A stretch of DNA of 64,000 nucleotides. Source: Chryseobacterium nakagawai. GTDB taxonomy: Bacteria; Bacteroidota; Bacteroidia; Flavobacteriales; Weeksellaceae. The stretch's first letter is position 1, and each line of letters begins with the position of its first letter. The notes beneath the pieces were generated by a model. That model searched no databases. It was given only the letters and a program-made list of their open reading frames with translations, and had not been told where the DNA came from. The position numbers and the translations under genes are program-made. The stretch covers positions 3,402,501 to 3,466,500 of the forward strand of contig NZ_LR134386.1 in the NCBI RefSeq assembly GCF_900637665.1, written 5' to 3'. Positions 1 to 9,411 of this stretch are shown here, in pieces.

Positions 1-1249
1 GTGCATGAATCTGCTCTTTGTATACATACTCATTACTTGCTTTATCATCATTGATCCATTCTTCACCCTGCTGTATTGAATATTCTGAAGGATTATTATT
101 AGACTTTACGGTAGATTTAAGTCCTGTTTCCAGACTATGCATTTCGCTAAAAGGAAGAGTAAAATCTACTTTTGCATTGAAAACTTTCAGACGGGAAGCA
201 ATACTTCCTCTTCTGTTGTTGAATTTCTCTGTTCCCTGATTCACTAATGCATCTGAAAGTTGATTCTGACGGGAGGTGAACCGTGATGTTTCATATTCCA
301 GATCCACGTCTACTTTATAATCTTTATCGTTGAAGATATGGGTACCCTTTAGATTATAGGTATAATCGTACCAGTTTTCTTTGCTTTGATTATCCGAAAG
401 TACATGGGCAAACAGATTGCCCACAGGCTGAAATATTCTGTTCTCACCCTTTGAAAAATCTTCATACCGTCCTATTTTAGCATCGAATAACGCGCCAATA
501 CTTGTTTTATCATTGAAAGCATAATCCGCACCTACTTTAAAGTTATTAGAAGTCAAAGGCTCATTGGTTGTTGAATGCTGCTCTGTTCTGCGGGTCACCT
601 GCTGAGGTTGTTTTTCGTCGAAGAAAACCTGACTGAAATTCCGTCTTTCTTCCTCTCCACGGAAGGTATAACTATAGTCTCCGTGCAAAGAGAGTTTCTT
701 ATGGGTATAGTTTAGGCTCATTCCGGTATTAATTCTATTTTTACGGCCTCTTCCGCCATTCAAATAATAGTTTCCGCTAAGTCCTTCCAATGAATTTTTT
801 TTCAGCACAATATTAATGATCCCGGCATTTCCGGCAGCATCATATTTGGAAGAAGGATTGGCAATAATTTCAATATTCTTGACCAGTGTAGAATTGGTAG
901 ATCGCAAGAGGTTGGCCAGCTCTTTTGTGGATAGCGAGCTCAGCTTACCGTTTATCATTACACTTACTCCTTTCTTGCCGCGTAAGGATAGCTCACCATC
1001 CTGCGAGACCACTACCCCCGGTGTTTTTCCCAGTACTTCCAATACCGTAGTACCATCAGATAATACACTGTTTTCAACATTAAAAATCATTTTATCAGCT
1101 TTTTGCTGAAAAACCGCTTTGTTACCTTTTACTACGATGCCACTAATCTCTGAAACTTTATCTGTCTGCAAAGAATCGTTTTGGTTTTCTGTCTGTCCGT
1201 AGGCATTCAGGCTCGCCAATAAAGGTAGCCATATATAGTGTTTCTTCAT
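1..1249 (-). CDS. TonB-dependent outer-membrane receptor, N-terminal part (runs off the window)
   Basis: The frame is open from an ATG at 1249 to the window edge, about 416 codons, so the C-terminal barrel is missing. A signal peptide (MKKHYIWLPLLASLNAYGQ) is followed directly by a plug-like region at about residues 45-130 (TVLEVLGKTPGVVV, SLRGKKGVSVMINGK, IEIIANPSSKYDAAGNAGII). The rest has the alternating aromatic/charged strands of an outer-membrane beta-barrel. The GNAGIINI wording is typical of the outer-membrane beta-barrel family 3 group of TonB-linked receptors. I see no N-terminal carboxypeptidase-like repeat. It lies 11 bp behind the PepSY gene and is probably cotranscribed with it, which suggests metal, siderophore or heme uptake. 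The substrate is not predictable from the sequence. Confidence 0.85.
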   Translation of the reverse strand, partial: MKKHYIWLPLLASLNAYGQTENQNDSLQTDKVSEISGIVVKGNKAVFQQKADKMIFNVENSVLSDGTTVLEVLGKTPGVVVSQDGELSLRGKKGVSVMINGKLSSLSTKELANLLRSTNSTLVKNIEIIANPSSKYDAAGNAGIINIVLKKNSLEGLSGNYYLNGGRGRKNRINTGMSLNYTHKKLSLHGDYSYTFRGEEERRNFSQVFFDEKQPQQVTRRTEQHSTTNEPLTSNNFKVGADYAFNDKTSIGALFDAKIGRYEDFSKGENRIFQPVGNLFAHVLSDNQSKENWYDYTYNLKGTHIFNDKDYKVDVDLEYETSRFTSRQNQLSDALVNQGTEKFNNRRGSIASRLKVFNAKVDFTLPFSEMHSLETGLKSTVKSNNNPSEYSIQQGEEWINDDKASNEYVYKEQIHA

Positions 1250-1260
1250 GAATAATGGTT

Positions 1261-2469
1261 TTAGATTGTTGTTTTCTTTTTATTTCTTCGGCCCCACCAG
1301 ATCATAAATCCGGTTACTGGCAATGAGGCACAGAATAAACTCATGATAAATGCCAGTATTTTTCCAGGCATTCCAAAAAAGGCTCCCACGTGCAAATCAT
1401 AAGTAGCATCTGTCGCTCTTTCGGCCATAGCCTTATCTCCGTGTGAGCGGTTAAACAGAAGCTTCCCTGAATGTTCGTCAAAAATCATCATGGAAGATTC
1501 TCCATAAGTAAATTCCTTTTCTTTAATCCAGATGCTTAAGTTATCATGTTGATGATCTGCATCAGTATGATCTTCCAAATCAACTCCAAAGGAATAGGCT
1601 TCCGGATAATGAATTTTTACCTGTTCTATAATTCGATCTATGGTTGTTACTGTTTCTATGGATTCCGGAGCGGTTGTTTTGTACTGACTGAAGTCTGGTG
1701 TAGCAGAGGAAAAGCCATTAAGTAATACATAGACCCACATTTGGGTAATACGGAACGAATACATAATGCCGGTAATCGCTACAATCAGGGCCAAAAAGGA
1801 AGCATAAAACCCAAGAATGTTGTGTACATCATAATTCTTACGTCTCCAGCCTTTTACCTTCTCCCATTGAAACCACAGACGCTGTTTACGCATCTTTTTA
1901 TTCTTAGGCCACCACAGAATAATCCCTGTTACCAGCATGATCACAAAGATAATAGTAGATACTCCCACAATAGTACCTCCCACTTTATTACTCAGCAGCA
2001 ATGAACGATGCAGGGCCATGCAGACAAAGAAAGGGTTATTTTTTACATCATATATTGCGAGTACTTTTCCGGTATATTGGTTGACATAAACGTTTTTATA
2101 AACAATAATGCTATTAAAGTGATGCCAGCCATCAGGGTTCCCTTTAATCAGTCCGAATTGATAGGAACGGGCAGGATCTATAGGAATGGTGACTTCATCA
2201 GCTTTTACAATTTCATTTTTCAGCTGGGCATTAACCAGATCTTTCAACTCACGTAAAGGAATAGGCTTCTTATGCTCGATACCCTTTTCCCCGTGAAAAG
2301 TGTGTTCCTTACGCAAAACAGCCGTAATATCTTCATTAAAAACAAAAAATGCGCCTGACAAAGAAACAATTAAAACAATAATACCGGAAAGTAATCCGAG
2401 CCACAAATGAGCTTTCAGAATATATTTTTTGAAGGTACCTTGGGATTTCTTTTTAGTGATCTTCTGCAT
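1261..2469 (-). CDS. PepSY-associated transmembrane protein
   Basis: 402-aa inner-membrane protein of the PepSY_TM family. TM1 is at about residues 22-44 with a histidine at its start (HLWLGLLSG). TM2 (about 163-187, ending in WWPK), TM3 (about 217-238, preceded by the HNILG motif) and TM4 (about 370-392) follow, with large periplasmic PepSY-like loops between TM1 and TM2 and between TM3 and TM4. Paired His residues in helices (HRSLLL, HNILG, DLHVGAF) fit heme or iron handling. Proteins of this family are often encoded beside TonB-dependent siderophore receptors and some reduce ferric siderophores. Here the receptor follows 11 bp downstream, so an iron-uptake operon is likely. The family call is secure; the reductase role is inference. 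Confidence 0.9.
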   Translation of the reverse strand: MQKITKKKSQGTFKKYILKAHLWLGLLSGIIVLIVSLSGAFFVFNEDITAVLRKEHTFHGEKGIEHKKPIPLRELKDLVNAQLKNEIVKADEVTIPIDPARSYQFGLIKGNPDGWHHFNSIIVYKNVYVNQYTGKVLAIYDVKNNPFFVCMALHRSLLLSNKVGGTIVGVSTIIFVIMLVTGIILWWPKNKKMRKQRLWFQWEKVKGWRRKNYDVHNILGFYASFLALIVAITGIMYSFRITQMWVYVLLNGFSSATPDFSQYKTTAPESIETVTTIDRIIEQVKIHYPEAYSFGVDLEDHTDADHQHDNLSIWIKEKEFTYGESSMMIFDEHSGKLLFNRSHGDKAMAERATDATYDLHVGAFFGMPGKILAFIMSLFCASLPVTGFMIWWGRRNKKKTTI

Positions 2470-2505
2470 TTATTATTATTTAGTCTTATTAAAAATAAAG
2501 AAGCT

Positions 2506-2537
2506 ACAAATATAACTTTATTTGTAATAATTCTAAA
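2506..2537 (-). promoter_or_regulatory. Promoter with palindromic operator upstream of the PepSY/TonB operon
   Basis: On the minus strand a TATATTTG box (2507-2514) fits the Bacteroidota -7 consensus TAnnTTTG. It lies 19 bp from a TTTA (2534-2537) at the -33 position. The perfect inverted repeat ACAAATA-N6-TATTTGT (2506-2525) overlaps the -7 box, where a repressor would block RNA polymerase. Given the downstream genes, a Fur-like iron-responsive repressor is the natural candidate, but the repeat is AT-rich and no binding data are available. Confidence 0.5.
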
Positions 2538-2996
2538 CAGCGGGAAAGCTTATTTTACGTGAGAAACCTGATTTTTATTAGGTTTTATAAGAATAGATGT
2601 CATCTAAAGATAAAGAGAAGGCTTGTTTTACACAAAGCAAATGTAAATATCACACTTATAGAAATGAATATTCACTTTAAATAATAGTAAAATCCTTATA
2701 AATTTTCAAGAGAAGGATTTGAAATTCATTCAGCTTCAGAAATGAAAACCAATACATTTCAAAATATACTGCATTTAGATTTTGCAAATTAAATATGAAC
2801 ATCAGATATAGCAATGAATTTTATTTACTATTAAGAAATTTTATAAAAAAATCGCCAAAACAAATAACTCAAAACCATCATTTATACAACAATGAACAAA
2901 TTACATTGTAGATTTGTTAAATTTTATTAAATAAAATGAAAATGAATTTGTTAAAACCGGGAAATTATATTTATTTTAGTGCCTTAAAAATTTCTC
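2538..2996. other. AT-rich intergenic region, no gene seen
   Basis: About 460 bp between the divergent PepSY and 2997 genes. It is very AT-rich, with no credible reading frame, tRNA or terminator. Just before the 2997 gene, TTTG (2947-2950) and TATTTTAG (2972-2979) may be its -33 and -7 elements. Confidence 0.4.
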
Positions 2997-3578
2997 ATGA
3001 AAAGATATAATTTATTGATTGTACTACTGCTGCTCATTTTTAACATTACTACAGCTCAAAAGAAAAAATCTCCTGCTGCTGATCTTAGCATACTAAAGGA
3101 TACCAAATCTAAGATTGAAGCTACAGTACCATTGGTCATTCAACATCTTCAGGCCATTGCAACAAAAGAAGGGGACAATAATATTGTGATCAACGGAAAG
3201 ACAGCACTGGGAAAAGAATATGGCATCTTAGAATCTGAATGGTTTTTATACAGAAACAATATGAAAAACTGTATTATGAACAATTCTTCCAAGAAAGCTA
3301 AAAAATGTATGGAATACCATACGCAATACCTTAGAAATACATTCATCAATTATGGTAACTACATTTCTAACCTTACCAGAAAAAATGGATATTTAGGAGT
3401 AGAAGGGGATACGAAATTTGATTTCAAACCGGCTGAAATTGCAACGAAACTTACTGAAGCTTATTTCAATGCCAATGATGCTGCAGGAAGAATGAAGGCT
3501 GACCAAAAGAGAGAGTTTTTGGGAACTACTATGAGTGACGAGAATAAACTTACTCCTTATGCTCAATTAGCCCAATAA
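2997..3578 (+). CDS. Secreted hypothetical protein, alpha-helical
   Basis: 193 aa. It starts with a clear Sec signal peptide (charged MKRYN, then a hydrophobic stretch to about residue 19, cleavage before QKKKSP). The mature part is rich in Lys, Glu and Asn and looks helical, with a Cys pair around residues 92-103 (NCIMNNSSKKAKKC). I recognise no domain. It stands alone, followed at once by a strong terminator, so it is probably a single-gene transcript for a periplasmic or secreted protein of unknown role. Confidence 0.75.
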   Translation: MKRYNLLIVLLLLIFNITTAQKKKSPAADLSILKDTKSKIEATVPLVIQHLQAIATKEGDNNIVINGKTALGKEYGILESEWFLYRNNMKNCIMNNSSKKAKKCMEYHTQYLRNTFINYGNYISNLTRKNGYLGVEGDTKFDFKPAEIATKLTEAYFNANDAAGRMKADQKREFLGTTMSDENKLTPYAQLAQ

Positions 3579-3600
3579 AAAAATGATAAACGAACATATA

Positions 3601-3630
3601 AAAAGAGAACTGAATAACAGTTCTCTTTTT
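3601..3630 (+). terminator. Rho-independent terminator after the 2997 gene
   Basis: Perfect 12-bp stem AAAAGAGAACTG (3601-3612) with CAGTTCTCTTTT (3618-3629), 5-nt loop, ending in a T run. The remaining gap to 3914 shows no supported feature; the open frame 3583-3807 runs through this hairpin and is not credible. Confidence 0.85.
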
Positions 3631-3914
3631 TGCTGCAAAAAATCCCCGCCAAAAAAGCAGTTTTGTGGTACTAATCATAAAACTTGGGGAAAAAGTAGAA
3701 ATAAGGCGGAGAAAATTTGCATAAACTCTATAGAATCAATTGTCCTACCTCTGATCTATAAGAGCAGTACAAAAATAGGACTATGCCTCCTACTCATAAA
3801 AGAATAGCTGTAGAATTAAATGCCAGTAATTGTAGAAATAATACTACTCATCATTACGTATAAATAACTAATGGCAGAAAGAATTTTCATTTCAACCCTA
3901 CATTCATTTATTCA

Positions 3915-4361
3915 CTATTTCCACCACTGGTAGTAATTGTGTAATCCGTCATATTCAAACCCGCAACGCGGATACAGTACATTACCAATTTCGTTTGTTT
4001 TTTCTGTTTCAAGCATCAGTCCGCAGGCTCCTGTTTCTTCACACCATTGTTTACTGCGGTCAATCAACGCAACAGAAAGCCCTTTTCCCCTATAGTCAGG
4101 ATGTACAAATAAATCACTTAGCAACCACTGTTTTTGTAATTTGGTATAATGGAATAATTTATAAAGCTGTACAAATCCTACAGCTCTGCCATCAGCCCAA
4201 GCAAGGAAAATATCAGACTCACTATTCAGGAATCTTTCTTTAAGAAATGCTTTTCCTTTTTCTACATCAGATTCCTGTCTGTAAAAAACACGGTAAAGAT
4301 TAAATAATTCCGCCGTTTCATTAAGATCCTCAAGACTTGCTTTTTTAATTGTGTAATTCAT
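3915..4361 (-). CDS. GNAT family N-acetyltransferase
   Basis: 148 aa, a complete GNAT fold by length. The acetyl-CoA binding motif A is clear: LSDLFVHPDYRGKGLSVALI (about residues 82-101), with the RGKG pyrophosphate loop. The C-terminal part (LYPRCGFEYDGLHNYYQWW) is motif B, typical of small-molecule or amino-group acetyltransferases. The substrate cannot be told. It stands alone, with a convergent terminator region on one side and the divergent 2OG oxygenase on the other. Confidence 0.9.
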   Translation of the reverse strand: MNYTIKKASLEDLNETAELFNLYRVFYRQESDVEKGKAFLKERFLNSESDIFLAWADGRAVGFVQLYKLFHYTKLQKQWLLSDLFVHPDYRGKGLSVALIDRSKQWCEETGACGLMLETEKTNEIGNVLYPRCGFEYDGLHNYYQWWK

Positions 4362-4525
4362 TGTTATAGGTATTTTATTAACATAGCAAAAGTACCTTTA
4401 AACAGGACTGGATTTACCATCCAGATTAATGTTATAATGATAGTCCAGAAGGCTAAAAATACCGCATGTTCCGGATTTTATACGTCCTTACAACTTCAGA
4501 TCTTTGTTCCATAAAAGCAAAAAAA

Positions 4526-5239
4526 ATGACAGATCTACTCCAAAGAATTGAAAATACCGATTGGCAGCTCACGACAGAATCCATGCATCAGAACGGGTAC
4601 GCCATTATTCCCAATCTATTATCAAAAGATGAATGTGATACACTCATTTCCAACTACGATCAAGCAGAACTATACCGAAAGACTGTGGTGATGGCAAGGC
4701 ATCGTTTTGGCCTGGGTGAATATAAATATTTTAATTATCCATTACCGGAATTGCTTCAAACCATCCGCACTTACATCTATCCTCACCTATCATCTATTGC
4801 TAATGTTTGGTTTAAAGCTTTGAATATTGATATATCTTTTCCATCAGAACACAGTAATTTTTTGCAGCAATGCCACTCTAATAATCAACAAAAAGCTACT
4901 GCTTTGATTTTGAAATATGGTGAAGGTGGTTTTAATACTTTACACCAGGACTTATATGGAGATCTTTATTTTCCTATTCAGATTGTACTGATGCTGAGCG
5001 AACCAGAAAAGGATTTTACGGGTGGAGAATTCGTTCTTACCCAACAAGTGCCAAGAGCACAATCCAAGGCAATTGTTTTAAAACCTAAGAAAGGAGACAT
5101 TCTCATCTTCACTACTCATTTCAAACCCGAGAAAGGAACAAAAGGGTATTACAGAGTGAATATGAAACATGGGGTAAGTGAAGTAAAAACCGGAAAACGT
5201 TATGCCCTTGGAATTATTTTCCATGATGCAGAGAAATGA
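4526..5239 (+). CDS. 2-oxoglutarate/Fe(II)-dependent oxygenase
   Basis: 237 aa from the ATG at 4526. The iron-binding triad is visible: H140 and D142 in TLHQDLYG, and H215 in NMKHGVS. R225 in GKRYALGI is the likely 2-oxoglutarate-binding arginine. The fold resembles the prolyl 4-hydroxylase-like group of cytosolic bacterial 2OG oxygenases. The frame is open up to an ATG at 4466, but the sequence ATCTTTG just before 4510 looks like the -7 element, so transcription should start after the upstream ATG. This favours the 4526 start. Substrate unknown; hydroxylation of a protein or nucleic-acid repair are both possible. Confidence 0.85.
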   Translation: MTDLLQRIENTDWQLTTESMHQNGYAIIPNLLSKDECDTLISNYDQAELYRKTVVMARHRFGLGEYKYFNYPLPELLQTIRTYIYPHLSSIANVWFKALNIDISFPSEHSNFLQQCHSNNQQKATALILKYGEGGFNTLHQDLYGDLYFPIQIVLMLSEPEKDFTGGEFVLTQQVPRAQSKAIVLKPKKGDILIFTTHFKPEKGTKGYYRVNMKHGVSEVKTGKRYALGIIFHDAEK

Positions 5240-5355
5240 TAGCGGGCGGGAAATCAATAACGATCATTTAATACAATTGAGTACAATACAAAAATATTTA
5301 AACTTCAGGCTTTCAAGACACTCCTCTTCCAACCTCCAACTTCCTTACTAAAAAT

Positions 5356-5613
5356 ATGATCCTACATTCACAACTCTCAGATTCTGAACTAAGAAGTAAA
5401 ATCCGGAAGAACGAAATTCTTCTGGGTGGAAATAAAAAACTAAAAATCTATGGATTACTTGGCTGTAAATCAGGAAAAAGAATAAAAAAAGAAAACCGGG
5501 TTTTCTTTACTGATGTTCAGGAGGCTTTTCAAAATGGGTATCGTCCCTGCGGCCATTGCATGAAAGAAGAATATCAACGATGGAAGTTGCAACAAATCCA
5601 ACATTTAAAGTAA
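5356..5613 (+). CDS. Ada-type zinc-binding domain protein, stand-alone
   Basis: 85 aa. It matches the metal-binding domain of the Ada DNA-repair protein: GCKSGKRIKKENRVFF followed by EAFQNGYRPCGHCM. This keeps three of the expected Cys ligands (the GCKSG, PCG and HCM cysteines). In Ada this domain takes a methyl group from DNA phosphotriesters. Here there is no methyltransferase or AraC domain, so it is a free-standing version as seen in many Bacteroidota. The role is presumably alkylation sensing or DNA binding, but this is inferred. Confidence 0.8.
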   Translation: MILHSQLSDSELRSKIRKNEILLGGNKKLKIYGLLGCKSGKRIKKENRVFFTDVQEAFQNGYRPCGHCMKEEYQRWKLQQIQHLK

Positions 5614-5653
5614 AAAAAAAGAGAAGTAATTTTATATTACTTCTCTCGTTGAG

Positions 5654-5726
<73 letters not shown>

Positions 5727-5764
5727 GTGTATTTTTAGAGTGTTTACCGAAAACACTTGCTTAG

Positions 5765-5837
<73 letters not shown>

Positions 5838-5875
5838 GTGTATTTTTAGAGTGTCTACCGAAAACACTTGCTTAG

Positions 5876-5948
<73 letters not shown>

Positions 5949-5986
5949 GTGTATTTTTAGAGTGCTTACCGAAAGCACTTGCTTAG

Positions 5987-6059
<73 letters not shown>

Positions 6060-6097
6060 GTGTATTTTTAGAGTGCTTACCGAAAACACTTGCTTAG

Positions 6098-6170
<73 letters not shown>

Positions 6171-6208
6171 GTGTATTTTTAGAGTGTTTACCGAAAACAC
6201 TTGCTTAG

Positions 6209-6281
<73 letters not shown>

Positions 6282-6370
6282 ATATTGGATTGCAAAGATA
6301 CGGCTATTTTTTAAAAATCCTAATTTTTCTTTTAAATAAAGGACTTTTATGAAAACTATTTTATTATTTG

Positions 6371-6378
6371 TATCTTTG
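6371..6378 (+). promoter_or_regulatory. -7 promoter element of tsaC
   Basis: TATCTTTG, a full match to TAnnTTTG, ending only 4 bp before the ATG at 6383. The transcript would begin at or next to the start codon, so the tsaC mRNA is probably leaderless or nearly so. No clear -33 TTTG is seen. Confidence 0.6.
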
Positions 6379-6382
6379 TTTT

Positions 6383-6994
6383 ATGGCAAAGATATTAAAA
6401 ATTTATCCCGACAACCCACAGGAAAACCTTGTGAATGAAGTTATTAAAACATTAAATAATGGTGGATTAATTATCTATCCCTCAGATACAATTTATGCGC
6501 TTGGCTGTAATATTTTTGATATAAAAGCCATGGAAAAGTTGGCCCAACTGAAAAAATTAAAGCTTGAAAAGTCAAAATTTTCAATAATCTGTAATGATTT
6601 GAGTCATCTTTCCGATTTTACAAGACCTATTGATACTTCGGTTTTCAGATTTTTGAAAAGTCATATTCCAGGGCCGTTTACATTTATTCTAGACGCTAAC
6701 AAGAGTTTACCTTTAGCTTATAAAGGTCATAAAACAATTGGTATTCGTGTTCCCGATCATCCCATTCCACAGCTTATTGTTGAAAAACTAGGCCATCCTA
6801 TTGCTTCAACCTCCATCAGAGATGATGATGAAATTATCGAATACTCTACAGACCCGGAACTGATTGCTGAAAAATACGATCACCTGGTAGATATTGTTAT
6901 TGATTCAGGGTATGGAGATAATGTGGCTTCAACGATTGTGGATCTTACTTCAGGAGAACCTGAAATTATCCGTCAGGGGAAAGGGATCATTTAA
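6383..6994 (+). CDS. tsaC: L-threonylcarbamoyladenylate synthase (TsaC/Sua5/YrdC family)
   Basis: 203 aa from the ATG at 6383. The enzyme makes threonylcarbamoyl-AMP from threonine, bicarbonate and ATP, the first step of t6A37 modification of tRNAs. Family motifs are visible: GGLIIYPSDTIYALGCNIFD (about 28-47), the basic KKLKLEKSKFSIIC segment, and IGIRVPDHPIPQLIVEKLGHPIASTSI (about 120-146). The length fits the short TsaC form without the C-terminal Sua5 domain. An in-frame start at 6368 exists but lies upstream of the expected transcription start. It sits divergently beside the initiator tRNA cluster. Confidence 0.93.
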   Translation: MAKILKIYPDNPQENLVNEVIKTLNNGGLIIYPSDTIYALGCNIFDIKAMEKLAQLKKLKLEKSKFSIICNDLSHLSDFTRPIDTSVFRFLKSHIPGPFTFILDANKSLPLAYKGHKTIGIRVPDHPIPQLIVEKLGHPIASTSIRDDDEIIEYSTDPELIAEKYDHLVDIVIDSGYGDNVASTIVDLTSGEPEIIRQGKGII

Positions 6995-7054
6995 TTCAGA
7001 ATTTTTTGACTTTTAAGATTCTGGTTTAGCGTAAGAATTACGGTTGATAGATTT

Positions 7055-7756
7055 ATGGGGAATAACGGAAAATATTCTGTGGGAATTCTGCTCACATTTG
7101 TACTCTTAGGTACAACGATGCTCTATGTTTTCCCTGTTATCAGTATGATTACAGGAGTAAAGGCTGTTTCGGGAAACACTTTCTCTCTCAGCAGAATTGC
7201 TATATGGACCGTCTTACTTATTATATTTCTGTACAGTCTTTTGATTGAAAAGGGTTCTTTTTTACTTATAAAAGAAAAGAAGTATTCTATTATATTCAAC
7301 ATAAAAGCAATCGTCTTTTTATATCTGATCTGCGTATTCGGAGGAGCCATTTTGAACGGATTGATCCAGTTTTTAATCCATAAAGAAGAAAGTAACAAGA
7401 TTCTGCAGTTCACCTCGCTCTTTAAAAATGATTATTTTTTAATTATTTTTACATGCCTTACAGCAGGAATTGTAGAGGAGCTTTTGATGCGAGGATATAT
7501 ACAGCCCAGAATTGAGAAAATATACAACAGTCCTCTTTTGGGGATTTTAGTTTCCGCGGCTTTATTCGGAATTCTTCACAGCACTTACGGAACCATTGGT
7601 CAGGTGGTAGTACCTTTCTTCATTGGAGCTGTTTTTGCTATGTTTTATAAAAAATATTCAAATATTAAAATTCTTATTGTCTGTCATTTTATGATTGATT
7701 TTATCACTCTGATGGTCATGAATTTTATTGATTTTAAACATTTATCTGTATTTTAA
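7055..7756 (+). CDS. CPBP family intramembrane glutamic endopeptidase (CAAX protease-like)
   Basis: 233 aa with about six to seven hydrophobic segments. The conserved motifs of the ABI/CPBP family are intact: EELLMRG (E141, E142, R146), FGILHS (H175) and VCHFMIDF (His near residue 212). The glutamates and histidines form the membrane-embedded active site. Substrate unknown; relatives act in prenyl-protein processing, anti-sigma cleavage or bacteriocin self-protection. It ends 4 bp before yaaA and may be cotranscribed with yaaA and prmC. Confidence 0.9.
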   Translation: MGNNGKYSVGILLTFVLLGTTMLYVFPVISMITGVKAVSGNTFSLSRIAIWTVLLIIFLYSLLIEKGSFLLIKEKKYSIIFNIKAIVFLYLICVFGGAILNGLIQFLIHKEESNKILQFTSLFKNDYFLIIFTCLTAGIVEELLMRGYIQPRIEKIYNSPLLGILVSAALFGILHSTYGTIGQVVVPFFIGAVFAMFYKKYSNIKILIVCHFMIDFITLMVMNFIDFKHLSVF

Positions 7757-7760
7757 CATT

Positions 7761-8519
7761 ATGAAAATTGTAACATCACCTGCCAAATTAATGAACGTAG
7801 AAAATTCAACGGACCTGTTGAAAACCACTACACCTAAATTCATTGAAGAGGCAGCTTTTATACAAACTTATTTAAAAGAAAAATCACCAAAATATCTTTC
7901 CGAGCTTATGGAAATCTCGCCCAAACTGGCTGATGAAAACTGGGAAAGAAATCAAAAATGGAAAGCAAAACCTACAGCCAAAGAGTCCGCTCCTGCCATG
8001 TATGCTTTTACAGGCGAAGTGTACAGAGGGCTGGATGCCAAAACGCTTGACAAAGATGCAGTAGATTACCTTCAAAAAAACTACAGAATGCTTTCCGGAT
8101 TGTATGGCCTTCTGAAACCTTCTGATAAAGTCATGCTTTACAGACTGGAAATGGGACGCCATTTTGAGTTCGATCAGTACAAAAATTTGTATGAATTCTG
8201 GAGAGAGAAAATCACCGAACAACTGAACACCGAAATGAAAAAAGGAGAAGTTCTTCTTCATCTGGCCAGTAATGAGTATGGAAAAGTAATTGACAGAAAA
8301 AAATTAAACCACCAGGTTATCGACTTTGATTTTTATGAATTAAGAGACGGTAAACTGAAAACGATTGTAGTCTATACAAAACATGCAAGAGGTCTTATGG
8401 TAAGATTCTGTGCCGAAACTCAGGCTAAAACCCTGGATGATGTAAAAACTTTCAATTATGAAGGGTATAGAATTGATGACGAAAAATCTACTGATACAAA
8501 ACTGGTTTTTACGAGATAA
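7761..8519 (+). CDS. yaaA: Peroxide stress protein YaaA (DUF328)
   Basis: 252 aa from the ATG at 7761 (MKIVTSPAKLMN); a longer frame from 7728 would overlap the upstream gene and lacks the conserved start. YaaA lowers intracellular free iron under H2O2 stress and binds DNA in E. coli. Family features seen: the N-terminal SPAK motif, AMYAFTGEVYRGLDA (about 83-97), MLSGLYGLLKPSD, and the Cys-containing end (VRFCAET). The stop codon directly abuts the prmC start codon, so translation is probably coupled. Confidence 0.93.
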   Translation: MKIVTSPAKLMNVENSTDLLKTTTPKFIEEAAFIQTYLKEKSPKYLSELMEISPKLADENWERNQKWKAKPTAKESAPAMYAFTGEVYRGLDAKTLDKDAVDYLQKNYRMLSGLYGLLKPSDKVMLYRLEMGRHFEFDQYKNLYEFWREKITEQLNTEMKKGEVLLHLASNEYGKVIDRKKLNHQVIDFDFYELRDGKLKTIVVYTKHARGLMVRFCAETQAKTLDDVKTFNYEGYRIDDEKSTDTKLVFTR

Positions 8520-9368
8520 ATGACAATATCAACATTTAAAAAATATTTCAAAGCAGAACTTTCCGACCTTTATACTGAGTCGGAAAGTGCTTTTTTAACC
8601 TCCCTATTCCTCCAGAAAATAGTAGGCTTTGATTCTTTTGAGCAAAGAAGATTTTCTGAACAGGAACTTCTGACTGACGACGAACAGCAACTTCACGAGC
8701 TAGTTTCCGCTTTAAAAACTGGAAGACCTTATCAGCAGATTCTGGGAGAAACTGAATTTTACGGAATGACATTTCTCGTGGATGAACATGTTTTGATCCC
8801 ACGCCCTGAAACAGAAGAATTGCTGGAAATAGCCATCCGGGAGATTCAAAATTTAGAAAATAATGATTCGGGACTGAAGATTCTGGATATCGGAACAGGA
8901 AGTGGTGTAATTCCTTTGGTTTTAAAAAAGCATTTTCCAGAGGCGGAGGTATCTTCTATCGATTTCTCTGAAAAGGCTCTGAAAACGGCAAATCGTAACG
9001 CAGCTTATCACCAGCTTGAGGTTAAGTTGATCCATGCAGATTATCTGAATACTCAGCTAGATGAAGAATATGACGTTATCATTTCAAACCCGCCATACAT
9101 AGGTATTGAAGAAGAAACAGAGATCGAAGATTCCGTAAAAGGATTTGAACCTACCATGGCTCTTTTCTCTCCTACTTCTGATGCTTTAATTTTTTACAGA
9201 AAGATTGCAGAGGACTCCAGAGAGCATCTGAAAAACAATGGCCTTTTATTTTTAGAAATCAATCAAAAGTTAGGTCCTGAAACGCTGGAATTGTATCATT
9301 ACTTTTCCAATGCACAGTTATTAAAAGACTTATCTGAAAATGACCGATTTATTTATGGAAGAAAATAA
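8520..9368 (+). CDS. prmC: Peptide chain release factor N5-glutamine methyltransferase
   Basis: 282 aa. PrmC methylates the GGQ glutamine of RF1 and RF2. The SAM-binding motif DIGTGSG (123-129) and the catalytic NPPY (190-193) are present, preceded by the PrmC signature ILGETEFYGMTFLVDEHVLI and IPRPETEEL. The N-terminal helical domain (1-70) is the release-factor-binding part. The ATG overlaps no base of yaaA but follows its TAA immediately. Confidence 0.95.
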   Translation: MTISTFKKYFKAELSDLYTESESAFLTSLFLQKIVGFDSFEQRRFSEQELLTDDEQQLHELVSALKTGRPYQQILGETEFYGMTFLVDEHVLIPRPETEELLEIAIREIQNLENNDSGLKILDIGTGSGVIPLVLKKHFPEAEVSSIDFSEKALKTANRNAAYHQLEVKLIHADYLNTQLDEEYDVIISNPPYIGIEEETEIEDSVKGFEPTMALFSPTSDALIFYRKIAEDSREHLKNNGLLFLEINQKLGPETLELYHYFSNAQLLKDLSENDRFIYGRK

Positions 9369-9411
9369 GTAATTTTATTGCTTATAAACATTACTATACA
9401 GTATAGAAATC

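Noticed and set aside
3583..3807. Open frame of 74 codons after the 2997 gene
   Set aside because: It runs through a perfect terminator hairpin and has no recognisable protein features.
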